The translations under genes were made by a program, and so were the position numbers. A stretch of DNA of 64,000 nucleotides from Symbiodinium natans (taxonomy: Eukaryota > Sar > Dinophyceae > Suessiales > Symbiodiniaceae), in NCBI GenBank assembly GCA_905221605.1, contig CAJNDS010002499.1, positions 325,420 to 389,419 of the forward strand, read 5' to 3'. Below, piece by piece: positions 12,508 to 23,739 of the stretch. The notes under the pieces were generated by a model. The model saw only the letters and a program-made list of their open reading frames with translations, made no database searches and was not told the DNA's origin. Each line of letters begins with the position of its first letter. The stretch's first letter is position 1.

Positions 12508-13363
12508 TTGGCCACAGGGCCACGTTCCGTACCCTCATGTCGGCACTGCCAGGTGTCGCGTTCGGCGAGCACAGAAGACGAAAGCAAGGTTGGAAGCAGG
12601 GGTCTTTGCAGATTCTTCATGTCAGCTGCGGGAGAGAACGTGAGATCTGTGAGAGCAGATAACATTCGAGTGCTTGTCTTGTCAGAACGCATGTCGTCCA
12701 TGGTGGGTGCGATTGTGGCGGGGCCTAATGTAGCTCAGACCAGAACAGACATAGTGAGATGGCTGAGGGAAGTTGGGCTCGAATCTGGTTGCACGTCGAT
12801 TGTTCTTGTGACAGACGCTGAAGAGTCTGTTTCCGATCTGGTGGCTGGAGCATCAGGCGAATTTGTGTTCCAGGTGCGAAAGGCCGCGCCGCAAGATCAT
12901 GAAGCGAATGGGGTGGTTGAACGAGCTGTGCGAAAGCTGAGAGAAGCCCTCCAAACTTTACGGTCCGACTGCCTTTGATGTCTGTTTTAACGGTGTCGGC
13001 TTGGCGTTGGTCCTGTTGTACATATGTGGGAGCTTGAATAGGTTCTCGAAGGCCCATGGGAGTGACCTTGCACCCTGTGATGTCGCTTTGGGCCGTCAGA
13101 GCCAGAAGGGGCCATTCACCTTGTTCGGAGCGACAGTGCTGGCCAAACTACCGCAATCAGTGAGAGAACTGTCCCCGAACGTTGCGCGTTTCGTAGAGGC
13201 AGCTTTCCTCCATCCAGTGTTGAGCTCCCAAGCTGTGAAGGTTGTGGCGCTTGTTCGTGTGGATGGGCGTATGGAGCTGAAAACCTTCACTGCGCAGTCT
13301 GTGAAGGGAATCTTACCGGCGAACAACGAAAAAGTCATCATGACAACGAAAGACAAAATGTGA
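12508..13363 (+). pseudogene. Copia-like integrase fragment
   Basis: The frame 12508-12978 carries VLVTDAEESV followed about 35 residues later by HEANGVVERAVRKLREAL, which matches the second Asp and the Glu of the D,D-35-E integrase core. The first Asp and the N-terminal HHCC zinc domain are not evident. A frameshift near 12975 moves the reading to 13001-13363 (GPFTLFGATVLAKLP and a Val-rich segment), resembling the integrase C-terminal part. The protein would have joined element cDNA to chromosomal DNA. The frame break and missing Asp argue for a dead copy. Confidence 0.65.
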
Positions 13364-13504
13364 CCTATGGATGTTCGCCGGTTCCCGTTCGATGTCCGCC
13401 AACTAGTTTTCGATGTCCACCGACGGGACGGGAGTTCGGGGATGGACGGGACGGGAGTTCGGCAATAACGTATAGGCCCCTCGCTCCCGCCCCGGTATAA
13501 AGAT
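13364..13504. repeat. GATGTCC/GGACGGGAGTTCGG short repeats
   Basis: GTTCGATGTCCGCC, TTCGATGTCCACC and twice GGACGGGAGTTCGG occur just after the end of the integrase frame. They could mark the truncation boundary of the copia-like element. Confidence 0.45.
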
Positions 13505-14760
13505 TATAAAGAGGTTTAGTTTAGTCCGTACTGAAGAGGCCGTTAGGAAGTTCAGGCCTTGACGTTGGGACTTGCTGGACCCCAGGTAACACTCATCTCT
13601 AAGAAACCTCGAGCCCAACAAGCACCAAAGAAAACACCATCCCAACAGCATTTTTTCAACGTCCCATGTAGACGATGACTCTTTATTCTTGTCTTTTTTT
13701 CTTGGGGGGGGGGGGGGTTGTGGGGGTCAAGCGGTTCTGTATATTTCCATATTTTCCATAGGAAAAAATTACATCTTGTCAATATTTCCGTAGGGAAACA
13801 CTTATTTTCGCTATTTTCACATAGAAAAAAACCATGCTTTTCTCTATATTTACATAGGTCTATTTGGTGTATATTTACATGGGACAACAAACCTCCAGTT
13901 TCTCTTCATGTCCATAGCACGACTTTATTTTGTCTATATGCAACAAAAGACTCATATGATTTGAAACGCATGCACGGCTTTAAAAGAGCGGGGGGGGAGC
14001 GCGGCGGCGCGATCCTCAACCCTAAACCCGAAACCAGGGAGTGTAGGGGCCGTCTTTGGTGTATCCAAGGGGCTTTGGGGGTAGCGTCGAAGGTTTTAGA
14101 CTTATTTAGAGTTGAGGGTTTTAGGCTCTGGGGTTGAGGGTTCGAGTTTGGGGAGTTAGGGTCTCTCGAATTGAGGTTTACGGCCGAGTCTTCTCAATTT
14201 CGGTTCTAACTCCGCCACCCCCCTGTCATTTCGGTTCTAACATCGGCCCCCACCCCCCTTGTCAGGGTTGCAGCCAGAACTTTTGAATTGCAGCCGAGTC
14301 TTGTCAGTTCGGTTTTAACAAAGGCCCCCCCCCCCCCCCCCCCGCCCCTCAACCATCCCCCCCCCCCCCAGGCCCTCCCCCAAAGCCCCCCGCCCCGGCC
14401 CTCCGAGCCCCCCCGCCCCCCCCCCCCTCACCCCCTCCATGTCAGGGTCACAGCCACAGCCGAATGTTTTCAGCCCGAATCTTGTCAGTTTCGGTTCTAC
14501 CACATGCCCCCCTCACCCCCTCCCCCTGTTCCAGCCGAATCTTTTCAGGAACATAGCCACCCCCTCAGCCCCTCCCCCCCTGTCAGGATAGAGAGGCTTA
14601 GTCCGTACTGAAGAGGCTGTTAAGAAGTTCACTTGCTTAACCCTCATCTCTAAAAAACCTCGAGTCCAACAAACACTAAAGCAACACCATCCCAACAGCA
14701 TTCTTTGACAACGTCCCATGTAGACGATGACCTGGGGCTGTCGTTTTGTTTGCATTTTTT
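13505..14760. repeat. Pair of about 190-bp direct repeats, 1.1 kb apart
   Basis: The segments 13512-13700 and 14595-14760 share TTAGTCCGTACTGAAGAGGC, CTCATCTCTAA, AACCTCGAG, ACACCATCCCAACAGCATT and ACGTCCCATGTAGACGATGA, then both run into T/G tracts. A TATAAA lies at about 13495 next to the first copy only. They could be solo LTRs, a SINE-like family or a segmental duplication. Between them lie degenerate TTTACATAGG repeats (13740-13890) and C-rich repeats. Confidence 0.75.
14160..14590. repeat. C-rich repeat with CAGCCGAGTCTTGTCAG core
   Basis: Variants of GCCGAGTCTTCTCAATTTCG, GTTCTAAC and CCCCCTGTCAGG recur about five times among long C-runs (14320-14440). The preceding 14080-14160 is a degenerate GTTGAGGGTTTTAGG telomere-like stretch. 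Confidence 0.7.
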
Positions 14761-14814
14761 GGGAGGGGGGCTGTGTTGTGTGGGTGGGGGGCTGAAAAAC
14801 GATTCATTATTCTT

Positions 14815-15140
14815 AAAAAAAATTCATATTGGTATGCTTTGACGCAAGCTTGCACGGCTTACAAAAAAAGCGGGGGGGGGGGGGGGCCCAGCACGATGGC
14901 TTAAAAAAATCATCTGATTTGAGGCAAGCTTGCACGGATGAAAAACAAAAAAAAGCGGGAGGGTTTGGGGGGGGGGGGGCGCAGCCCCCTCCCCTCCCCC
15001 CCATTTGCAAACACAATGATCGAATGATGGGCTTAAAAAAAAGATTCATATGCTTTGTTTGAGGCAAGCTTGCACGGCGGGGGGGTTGGGGGGGGGCGCA
15101 GCCCCCCCCATTTGCAAACACAATGATCGCATGATGGGTT
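14815..15140. repeat. Dispersed G/C hairpin repeat family, 3-4 copies
   Basis: Each unit runs TTCATATGCTTTG, then AGGCAAGCTTGCACGGC, then a G-run and GCGCAGCCCCCCC, then CATTTGCAAACACAATGATC and GATGGGTT. The core G7-C-TGC-G-C7 can fold into an 8-bp stem with a 3-nt loop. The same family occurs at 17720-17870, 21275-21320, 22145-22250, 30050-30155 and 35806-36430, in both orientations, suggesting a small non-autonomous mobile repeat. Confidence 0.8.
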
Positions 15141-15419
15141 GAAAACTAGAAGAGGGATGGCCCGAAAGCATCGATTTGCCGTGCGTTGACTCCATGCACT
15201 TGACTCTTTGCAGTCGAACTGTATGCGCTTGCAGAAGTGTATGCACTTATATGGTTGCATATTCACTTGTATACTGCACTTGTATACTGCGCGTGCTATG
15301 CACTGGAACTGCATAGCATTCAAGAGTGTTGACTTGAACGCCATGCACTTGTGGTCAACTGTATACACTTCATCGGCATTGAAGACAACGCCGAGCTCCA
15401 GTGGCTGGTCGCGGCACGC
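15141..15419. repeat. GCACTTGnATACTG-type short repeats
   Basis: Degenerate units such as ATGCACTTG, TGTATGCACTT and TTGTATACTGC recur through this stretch. No gene is recognised. Confidence 0.5.
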
Positions 15420-16395
15420 ACCTGCACAATTCGAGTCCCAACAAAACTGCGAGGGTTTCGTAACCCCGGACGAATTCGAGCTCCACGATATTTTCGAGGA
15501 ATTCGGCCCCGGAATTCGAGTCCCACGATATATACGAGGCTTTCGAGGCGCCGGAATTCGAGTCCCACGATATCTGCGAGGTTTTCGAGGAAGTCGAGTC
15601 CCACGAAATTTGCGACGGTTTCGACATCCCGGAATTCGAGCCCCACGAAATTTGCGATGGTTTCGACATCCCGGAATTCGAGTCCCATTTGCGACGGTTT
15701 CGAGGCCCCGGAATTCGAGTCCCACGAAATTTGCGATGGTTTCGACATCCCGGAATTCGAGTCCCACGATATTTGCGATGGTTTCGACATCCCGGAATTC
15801 GAGCCCCACGAAATTTGCGATGGTTTCGACATCCCGGAATTCGATATTTGCGATGGTTTCGACATCCCGGAATTCGAGTCCCACGAAATTTGCGATGGTT
15901 TCGAGGAATTCGAGTCCCACGATATTTGCGATGGTTTCGACATCCCGGAATTCGAGCCCCACGATATTTGCGAGGGTTTCGAAGCGCCGGAATTCGAGTC
16001 CCACGAAATTTGCGAGGTTTTCGATGAATTCGAGTCCCACGATATTTGCGATGGTTTCGACATCCCGGAATTCGAGTCCCACGATATTTGCGAGGGTTTC
16101 GACATCCCTCCCACGAAATTTGCGATGGTTTCGGGGAATTCGAGTCCCACGATATTTGCGATGGTTTCAACATCGGAATTCGAGTCCCACGATATTTGCG
16201 AGCTCTTCGACATCCCGGAATTCGAGTCCCACGATGTTTGCGAGGGTTTCGACATCCCGGAATTCGAGTCCCACGATATTTGCGAGGTTTTCGCGCACGC
16301 GGAATTCCGCTTCCATGCTGTTTACGAGGTTTTGAAGCATGCGGAATTCCGCTTCCATGCTATTTGCGAGGTTTTCAAGCATGCGGGATTCCGCT
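15420..16395. repeat. 42-bp tandem repeat array, about 22 units
   Basis: The unit reads CCGGAATTCGAGTCCCACGA, then [AT]ATTTGCGATGGTTTCGACAT, then C, and repeats with units deleted or truncated. Because 42 is a multiple of 3 and the unit lacks stops, frames on both strands stay open (for example 15351-17096 plus, encoding FDIPEFESHDICDG repeats). Most units carry GAATTC. I treat the long frames as repeat-derived unless expression is shown. Confidence 0.9.
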
Positions 16396-16429
16396 TCCAT
16401 GCTATTGGCGGCGCACTACGTCTGTGCTA

Positions 16430-16850
16430 CAAAAGGTCACTGAAGCTCCGGGCGTCCGCGGCGTACTACATTTGTATTACAAAATTCGACTTTCCAGCCA
16501 CGGAAGCTCCGGGCTCCGGGTGTCCCCGGCGTACTGCGTCTGCGCAGGTCGACTTTCCAGCCACGAAGCTCCGGGCGTCCGCGGCATACGACTTTCCAGC
16601 CACGGAATTTCCGGCGTACTACGTTTGTACTACAAAAGTCGACTTTCCAGCCACGGAAGCTCCGGGCGTCCGCGCGCGGCGTACTACATTTTTACTAGAA
16701 AAGTCGACTTTCCAACCACGGACTACATCTGAACTACAAAGTCGACTTTCCAGCCACGACGGAAGCTTCCGCGGCATACTACAGTTGTACTACACAAGTC
16801 GAATTTCCGGCCACGGAAGTCCCCGGCGTACTACCTCTGTACTACAGAAA
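16430..16850. repeat. About 60-bp tandem repeat with GTCGACTTTCCAGCCACGG
   Basis: GTCGACTTTCCAGCCACGGA, AGCTCCGGGCGTCCGCGGC and GTACTACATTTGTACTACAA recur about seven times with deletions. Confidence 0.85.
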
Positions 16851-17290
16851 ACGCAAAAACACTACGGTTTCGGTCCTGCGACCACGCGAAAACCCGCAGA
16901 GGGGTTACGTTTGTATGTCAAGAAACGCAAAAACACGACGGTTTTGCGCCGCGCCAACGCCGAAACCCGCAGAGGGGCTACGTTTGTATGTCAGAAAACG
17001 CAAAAACACACGACGGTTTTGGCACCGCGCCAACGCCGAAACCCGCAGAGGGTTGTCGGCGCCCACGGAAAAAAGTACCAAAAACGACGGTTTTAGCACC
17101 GCGACCCGCCGACTACCCGCAGAGGGTTGTCCGCGCACAGAAAGAAACGCAAAAAAAACGACGGTTTTAGCACCGCGACCACGGTGAAACCCGCAGAGGG
17201 TTGTCCCGGGTCCGCGGCCAGAAAGAAACGTAAAAAACGACGGTTTTAGACCGCGACCACGCCGAAACCCGCAGAGGGTTGCAATCCCGA
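16850..17290. repeat. About 60-68 bp tandem repeat with ACGACGGTTTTAGCACCGCG
   Basis: ACGACGGTTTTAGCACCGCG, CCACGCCGAAACCCGCAGAG and GGTTGTC recur seven times. Some units insert a TACGTTTGTATGTCA segment. Confidence 0.85.
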
Positions 17291-17404
17291 TTGGCGATGT
17301 CAACCCAGCCCGCCGCCTTAGAAAGATTATAATTTTACTTAAGAAATCTAGGACTGGGTACGAAGGTCTACGAAATTCTACGTACATCTCGTAATTTCTA
17401 TTTA

Positions 17405-17668
17405 CTTGTACTAAACTCTACGCAGTTCACTCTATGCAATTCACTCTATGCCACTATGCACTTCACACCATGCACTTTGCACTTCACTCTATGCACTACT
17501 CGACGCGCTTCCCTCTTTCACTCTGCACTTCACTCTATGCACTTCACTCTATGCACTTCACTCTATGGCACTTCACTCTATGCACTTCACTCTATGCACT
17601 TGACTCTATGCACTTGACTCTGCGTACTTCACTCTATGCACTTCACTCTATGCACTTCAGTCTATGTT
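17405..17668. repeat. 14-bp tandem repeat TTCACTCTATGCAC
   Basis: About 17 imperfect units, with some GACTCTATGCACTT variants and small interruptions. Confidence 0.9.
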
Positions 17669-17719
17669 GTTGGGTCAGAAGGCTCCGCACGGAAGAACCC
17701 TTCGCGATGCTCTCGGGAA

Positions 17720-17870
17720 AAACTCATATGATTTGAAGCTGGCACGGCTTGAAAAAAGTGGGGGGGCCCCCCCCCATTTGCAAACACAATGATCGCGTGA
17801 TGGGTTTCAAAAGCTTCATATGCTTGAGCAAGCTTGCACGGCTTAAAAAGGTGGGGGGGTTGGGGGGGTC
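17720..17870. repeat. Two copies of the dispersed G/C hairpin repeat
   Basis: Same unit order as at 14815-15140 (CATATG, GCTTGCACGGCTT, G/C run, CATTTGCAAACACAATGATC, GATGGGTT). The copy at 17745 has lost part of the G-run. Confidence 0.75.
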
Positions 17871-19394
17871 CCACCTCGAACCGGGCCGCGCTTGCTCTTC
17901 TATCGATGAGACCGCAAATTGATCCCCTCCTTTCAAAAAAACTACGGTGATTCCTGGGGAAGGTTCGACGTCCTGGAATTCCACACATCGGACTGGGCTG
18001 ATGATTGGGCCACTCGCCAGCCCTGCTCCTCACCGCTGAATCTCTCGGCTGAAATCTCACCCAGTGAACGATCAGAGCTGCAGTAAGGCAGAAATCACTG
18101 CTCAAGCATTGGGCCAAGGGCGTGTGACGCAAAGACAAGATTGGCAACATGGTGGATTCAGTTGATCACAGCTTGAATAAGGGGAAGACAAGCAGCCTCG
18201 AGTACATGACATGGCCAGAAACCTGCAATTTTACACACGAAGCTGACGCTTCCAAACAATAAGCCCTTCCTTGCCAGCGCAGGTCTCATTTGGACATTGT
18301 CACACCAATTTATGGCCTGAAGCAACGTCGCGACAGAAACACTGTATCTCAGTGGATGCCACCAACGCAGCAAAGTAAAATCCTAAATCCACCAGGTGAG
18401 CGCCATGCAACAAGCTGGGAACCTAGGAATGGATTCTCTCGTTGCTTTGGTCTGTCCGTACCGTCACAAACTACCTTGATCCCTTGCAAATTCGGAAGAG
18501 TTGGGTCCAACTGCATTCTCGCCCACACATAGCATGCGCTGGACGCCATGATAGGGGATCACAGGAATCACAGGCAGCCAGCAGGAGGATCTCCAAATCA
18601 CCATTTCGTGACAGAGTTGCTTGAGAAAAAGACTTGTGGCCTCAATGCCATCCCATCGACACTTTACACACCGGCGACCTTGCCGGAGGCCTTGACAAGG
18701 CAAATACAGGGGAGGTCCACACACGTGAAGCCAGAATTGCTTAGATTTTTCGACTCCAGATTTGGAGTCGTGTAAACTGGCAAACATGTGTACAGTACAG
18801 AAACGACTTGGTCTCCTGGGACTTGCTGAAAATCAAGCCCCAAAAAACAATCTCGAAACCAAACAAGTTGGCCAGACGTAGGGTAATGAGGCCAGATCTG
18901 AAGACCGACCAGAATTGTAATCCAGGTTTCTTCCCAAGTCGCACATGGTAATCACGTGGGGCCCCATGGCTTCACTACTCCTCCGCTGCCCGTCACTGCA
19001 TTCTCTCACTCCGTCCTCGCTTCCTCACTCTCTCTCGCTCTCACTCTCACTTTCAAGCTCACTTTCACTCTCACGCACTTGCTGCTCCAAAAAACACACG
19101 TCTGTTTGGCTCTGGCAAAGACCAGGGTCGATGGTGCTAAATTCAAAATGCTGTATAAACAGGTCTGACCCATCAACGGCGCGTTAACTGCCGCAAAAAC
19201 TGAGATAGCGCCAAAATATGACACGTTTGTGGCCTGTTGTGGCCTTGTTGTGGCCTCACGGCGTTTTTTCCCCGGAAAATGCATTTGTGTCATGGAGAGT
19301 CGGGACCCTATGATACTATTATAAGGGTTCCCACGGAAACTCTTTACACACAGGTGAAAAACTCTGCTCCTGCCACGTCTCCACAACCACAAAA
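17871..19394. other. No gene recognised
   Basis: Mixed DNA with a CTCTCACT-rich stretch near 19015-19075. Short open frames on both strands show no recognisable family. Confidence 0.4.
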
Positions 19395-19397
19395 AAC

Positions 19398-19424
19398 AAA
19401 CAACAACAACAACAACAACAACAA
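19398..19424. repeat. AAC trinucleotide microsatellite
   Basis: About nine uninterrupted AAC units. Confidence 0.9.
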
Positions 19425-19819
19425 CACACACAACTCTAAGCCAGCATGCAGAACAACAAAGTTAACATATCTTTCAACAGGAACTTTTCACAGCCGGGCT
19501 TCTCTTTTTCCTGGCCCCGGAATGTCTTTTTTCCGACCCCGCGACCTTTTTCAACCCCGGAAAGTCTTTTTTTTGGCCTCGGTCTTTTTCCAGGCCTCGT
19601 TACGGGGCCCAAAAAAAACAAATGTCTTTTTGACGACCCTGTTCGCAGCCGTCAAAGAAGGAACGACCGTCTTTTTCTCAACCCCGCAGCGTCTTGTGAC
19701 CGACCCCGCTTCTTTTTCCGGACCCCGGAATGTTTTTTTTCAGCCTTTGCCGAACACACAAAGCTTCAAAAAGGAGGTGTAAAATGTTGCTGTAGCATTG
19801 CAAGCGAACAGGTGCAGTT

Positions 19820-19935
19820 CACAACTCTAAACTCTAAACCCTAAATCCCAAAACCCTAAACTCTGAATCCCTAAACCCCAAACTTTAAAACCTTAACCCC
19901 CAAAAGCTCCAAACGCTAAAGTTGAAGTTCGACCT
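19820..19935. repeat. Telomere-like CCCTAAA tract in copy 1
   Basis: Imperfect CCCTAAA/CTCTAAA units. The opposite orientation (TTTAGGG, GGGTTTAGG) appears at about 21395-21435, so the array between them is flanked by inverted telomere-like tracts. The same arrangement is present in copy 2 at 27711-27826 and 29305-29340. Confidence 0.7.
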
Positions 19936-19974
19936 AAACCCGAAATTGAGAACTAGGGGCTGGTTCCCTGGACA

Positions 19975-21222
19975 GGTAGGGGGGGCCGGCTTGTGATACA
20001 AGCACAGTCCCCCCAACCCCTGCTCATCTGCGAAATCTATCATACAAGCAGGGTCCGCCCAACCGCCCTGCTTGTCTGGAAACCTGTCAAACAAGCACAG
20101 CCCCTCTGCCTTTTGCGAAACCCGTCCCCCTACCTGTCACACAAGCACAGCCACCCCAGCCCCGCTGCTTATCTGCAACGCTTGTGAAACCTCTCATACA
20201 AGCACAGCCCCCTCAACACCCAACCTGCCCCTCTGCCTATTTGGAAACCCGTCCCCCTACCTGTCACACAAGCACAGTCCTCTCAATTCCCTCCTGTGAA
20301 ACTTCTCATACAAGCACAGTCCCCTCAACCCCCCTGGTTATCTGGGGATATACAAGCACAGCCCCTCTGCCTTTTGCGAAACCCGTCCCCCTACCTGTCA
20401 CACAAGCACAGTCCCCCCAACCCCCCTGCTTATCTGCAACGCCTGTGCAACCTTTCATACAAGCACAGCCACCTCAACCCCCCTGCTTATCTGCAAAACC
20501 TGCCCCTTTGCGTCCCCCTACCTGTCACACAAGCACAGTCCTCTCAATTCCCTTGCTTATCTGCAACGCCTGTGAAACTTCTCATACAAGCACAGTCCCC
20601 TCAACCCCCCTGCTTATCTGGGGATATACAAGCACAGCCCCTCTGCCTTTTGCGAAACCCGTCCCCCTACCTGTCACACAAGCACAGTCCCCCCAACCCC
20701 CCTGCTTATCTGCAACGCCTGTGAAACCTTTCATACAAGCACCGCCACCTCAACCCCCCTGCTTATCTGCAAAACCTGCCCCTTTGCGTCCCCCTACCTG
20801 TCACACAAGCACAGTCCTCTCAATTCCCTGGCTTATCTGCAACGCCTGTGAAACTTCTCATACAAGCACAGTCCCCTCAACCCCCCTGCTTATCTGCAAA
20901 ACCTGTCGCACTGCTTATCTGCGAAACCCGTCCCCCTACTTGTCACACAAGCACAGTCCTCTCAATTCCCTTGCTCATCTGCAACGCCTGTGAAACCTCT
21001 CATACAAGCACAGCCCCCTCAACCCCCCTGCTTATCTGCAAAACCGGTCGCACTGCTTATCTGCGAAACCCGTCCCCCTACCTGTCACACAAGCACAGTC
21101 CTCTCAATTCCCTTGCTCATCTGCAACGCCTGTGAAACTTCTCATACAAGCACAGTCCCCTCAACCCCCCTGCTTATCTGCAAAACCTGTCGCACTGCTT
21201 ATCTGCGAAACCCGTGAGTTGC
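19975..21222. repeat. Composite tandem array with ACAAGCACAG phrase, copy 1
   Basis: Alternating modules: CCCCCTACCTGTCACACAAG plus CACAGTCCTCTCAATTCCC, CTTATCTGCAACGCCTGTGA plus AACTTCTCATACAAGCACAG, and CCCCTCAACCCCCCTGCTTA. They are organised into higher-order units of about 140 and 250 bp. The long Pro/Ser/Thr-rich open frames across it are repeat-derived. Confidence 0.9.
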
Positions 21223-21439
21223 AACGCCCCTCGCCACATTCACTCACTTTAGAGGCGGCATCTTTTCGCATACTATGTTTGCAAGCGGGGGGGGCTGCGC
21301 GCCCCCCCCAGACCCCCCCCTGGCAAAAGCCTCCCAACAAAAATCTTGAAGGGGGGCTTCAGGCTTCAACAAAGCTTCAAGGGGCTTTTGTGTTTATTTA
21401 GGGTTTGGGGTTCAGGGTTTAGGTTTAAGGTAAATATAA

Positions 21440-21800
21440 CTTCTCCGCTACGACAACAAGAAACAAGGAGTTGAATTTAAAATGATTTTCTTCACTTCTC
21501 TGCCAAGGGGGTGAAATTTAGAACAATTTTCACCTTTTTGCCATGACAACCAGAAACAAGGGTGTGAAATTTACAAAAATTCTTCTCTGCCATGACAACA
21601 AGAAACAAACGGGTAAAATTTAGAATAATTGTCACTTCTCTGCCATGTTCTATAACTCCGATTCTCGAAGACTGAAACACTTAAGCAAAAAGAGGGCGGG
21701 TGGAATTTAGAGGAAACACGGGGAAAAACAAGAAACGAGGGGGGTGGAATTTGGAATAATTCTCTCTACCCCCACTTCTCCGACTTGATTCAGCAGTGTA
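21440..21800. repeat. About 60-bp AATTTAGAA...CTTCTCTGCCA repeats
   Basis: GAAATTTAGAACAATT, CACTTCTCTGCCA and TGACAACAAGAAACAA recur four to five times and grade into the GGTGGAATTT module family. The same repeats occur in copy 2 at 29345-29700. Confidence 0.75.
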
Positions 21801-22249
21801 AGAGGCGTAATACTTCCTGGCCCTTCTGTGGAGGGTTTTAGGCAGCACTTTAAGAGGCAAACACAAGCATTTGAATCCACTCAAACCCATGACGCGAGCA
21901 ACGTGTTTGCCCCAACCCCCGGGCTTTTTTACCCAACCCTCCCGCTTTTTTAAGCCGGGCAAGGTTGCGTGGAAGCATATGAATCATCTCCAAAACCAAA
22001 CAAAACATGGGTTCTCGGCTTAGCCCCGCGCCACGTCACTGCACAAAGGAGTCGTCGGGCACGTGCAGGCCGCAGCCGCTTCCCCTAGCCTCACCTTGAC
22101 CAAAGGCCCTCCTTGTTGTAAGCCGGGCAGGTTTGCTTCAAAGCATAGGAATGCTGGTTAAGCCCATAATGCAAGCATCGTGTTTGCGAATGGGGGGGGC
22201 TGCGCCCCCCCCAACCCCCCCGCTTTTTTAAGCCGGGCAAGATTGAAAT

Positions 22250-22600
22250 GTATGTTTAGAGTTTCACTTCTCTGGTTTCGAATAGTGAAATCCAAAAAAC
22301 AAATACAAAAACATAACAAGATTCGAGGGGGGTGGAATTTAGAATAAATTCCCTTCTCTCTCTTCTTAAAGGGAAGTTCATGTTTAGAGTCTCACTTCTC
22401 TGGTTTCGAAAAAAGAAGTCCAAAAAACAAAACAAGATTCGAGGGGGGTGGAATTTAGAATAAATCCCTCTCTCTCATCTTCAAGATAAATTACTGTTTA
22501 GAGTCTCACTTCTCTGGCCTCGAATAATGAAACCAAAAAACAGCAAGGTTTCAGGGGGGTGGAAGTTAGAATAAATCCCTTCTCTCTTTTCTTAAAGAAT
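22250..22600. repeat. About 105-130 bp module GATTCGAGGGGGGTGGAATTT
   Basis: Three units combining TTTAGAGTCTCACTTCTCTG, GTTTCGAAAAATGAAATCC, AAAACAAAACAAG, GATTCGAGGGGGGTGGAATT and TAGAATAAATCCCTTCTCTC. The same module recurs at 23190-23450 and 24350-24650, in copy 2 (30155-30510, 31100-31360, 32260-32560), and outside both copies at 36440-36930 and 41230-41680. Confidence 0.85.
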
Positions 22601-22639
22601 AAAATTAAACCAAAAGGGCGTCTCAACACCTTCAACACC

Positions 22640-23120
22640 CTTTAAGCTCCTCTCCTGAAGCCCCCCCCCCCCCAAGCCCCCCCCTTAAGGCCCCCTTTAA
22701 GCCCCCCTTTAACCCCCCTTAAGCCCCCCCGTTAAACCCCACCGTTAAGCCCCCCCTTTAAGCCCCCCCTTAAGCCCCCCTTAAGCCCTTAAGCCCCCCT
22801 TAAGCTCCCCCTTAAGCCCCCCTTAAGCCCCCCCCCTTAAGCCCCCCCTTAAGCCCCCCCTGAAGCCCCCCCTGAAGCCCCTTCAGGATAACAAGAAACC
22901 AAGGGGGTGGAATAAAAAATTCTCGACTCTTCTCTTCTTCCAGTAAGCCCTCCTTCACGCTCCCAAAAAAGCAATGACCTTTTTTCGGGGGAGGCAAAGG
23001 GTCAAACCCTTTAAGCCCCCCCCCTCAGCTCCCCCTTAAGCCCCCCTGAAGCCTCCCTTAAGCCCCTTAACTCCCCCTTAGAAGCGCCTTCAAAGGGTCT
23101 GGCTCCAAAGCCACCCCTTA
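22640..23120. repeat. CTTAAGCCCCCC arrays in copy 1
   Basis: Dense, irregular runs of TTTAAGCCCCCC/CTTAAGCCCCCC interrupted by a GGTGGAATAAAAAATTCTCG module and a CGGGGGAGGCAAAGGGTCAA module. More occur at 23505-23610, 24695-24765 and 25090-25425. The G-rich strand has clear potential for four-stranded structures. Confidence 0.85.
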
Positions 23121-23739
23121 AACCCCTTAAGCCTCGCAAGAAAAGAGCCTGCAAACATTGGTAAATTGCAAACACACCTGTGCGCGCCTTGCGGCGCGAG
23201 GGGGGTGGAATTTAAAAAAAAACTCCCTTCTCTCTCTTCTTGAAGGGAAGTTAATGTTTAGCGTCTCACTTTTCTGGTTTCGAAAAATGAAATCCAAAAA
23301 ACAAAACAAGATTCGAGGGGGGGAGTTTAGAAGAAACCCCCTCTCTCATCTTCAAGATAAATTACTGTTTAGAGTCTCACTTCTCTGGCCTTGAAGAATG
23401 AAAAGGTTTCAGAGGGGTGGAATTTAGAATAAATCCCTTCTCTCTTTTCTTAAAGAATATAATTAAACCAAAAGGGCGTCTCAACACCTTCAACACCCTT
23501 TAAGCTCCTCTCCTGAAGCCCCCCCAAAGCCCCCCCCCTTAAGCCCCCCTTTAAGCCCTCAGCTCCCCCTTAAGCCCCCTTCAGCCTTCCTTAAAGCCCT
23601 TAAAAAGCTTTTTTGGTTGCGCCTTCACTCCCAAAGCCTTGAAGCCTGCAAACATGGTAAATTACAACACACCTGTGTGTACCTGGAAATACTTTTCTTC
23701 GAAGTGCAGAAGCTAAAAAAATTTCCAGAGATGTGTCCA

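Larger units (their letters stand above)
9887..13363 (+). mobile_element. Decayed copia-order LTR retrotransposon, 3'-truncated
   Basis: Gag, two CCHC-type knuckles, aspartic protease and integrase pieces lie in that order on the plus strand, split over at least five reading frames. Integrase directly following protease, with no reverse transcriptase between them, is the Ty1/copia order. Reverse transcriptase and RNase H, which should follow, are absent after 13363. I could not identify LTRs or a primer binding site. The relic leader at 9713 suggests the copy could derive from a trans-spliced transcript. Confidence 0.75.

Noticed and set aside
15420..16395. CRISPR-like array
   Set aside because: The units are contiguous variants of one 42-bp sequence without distinct spacers, and the context is eukaryotic.
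15351..17096. 581-residue acidic repeat protein gene
   Set aside because: The frame runs through three unrelated tandem arrays, so openness comes from repeat structure. Kept only as a question under findings.
19975..21222. Long Pro/Ser/Thr-rich protein genes (and the equivalent frames at 27866-29117)
   Set aside because: Open in several overlapping frames only because the tandem units lack stops; no start context or domain.
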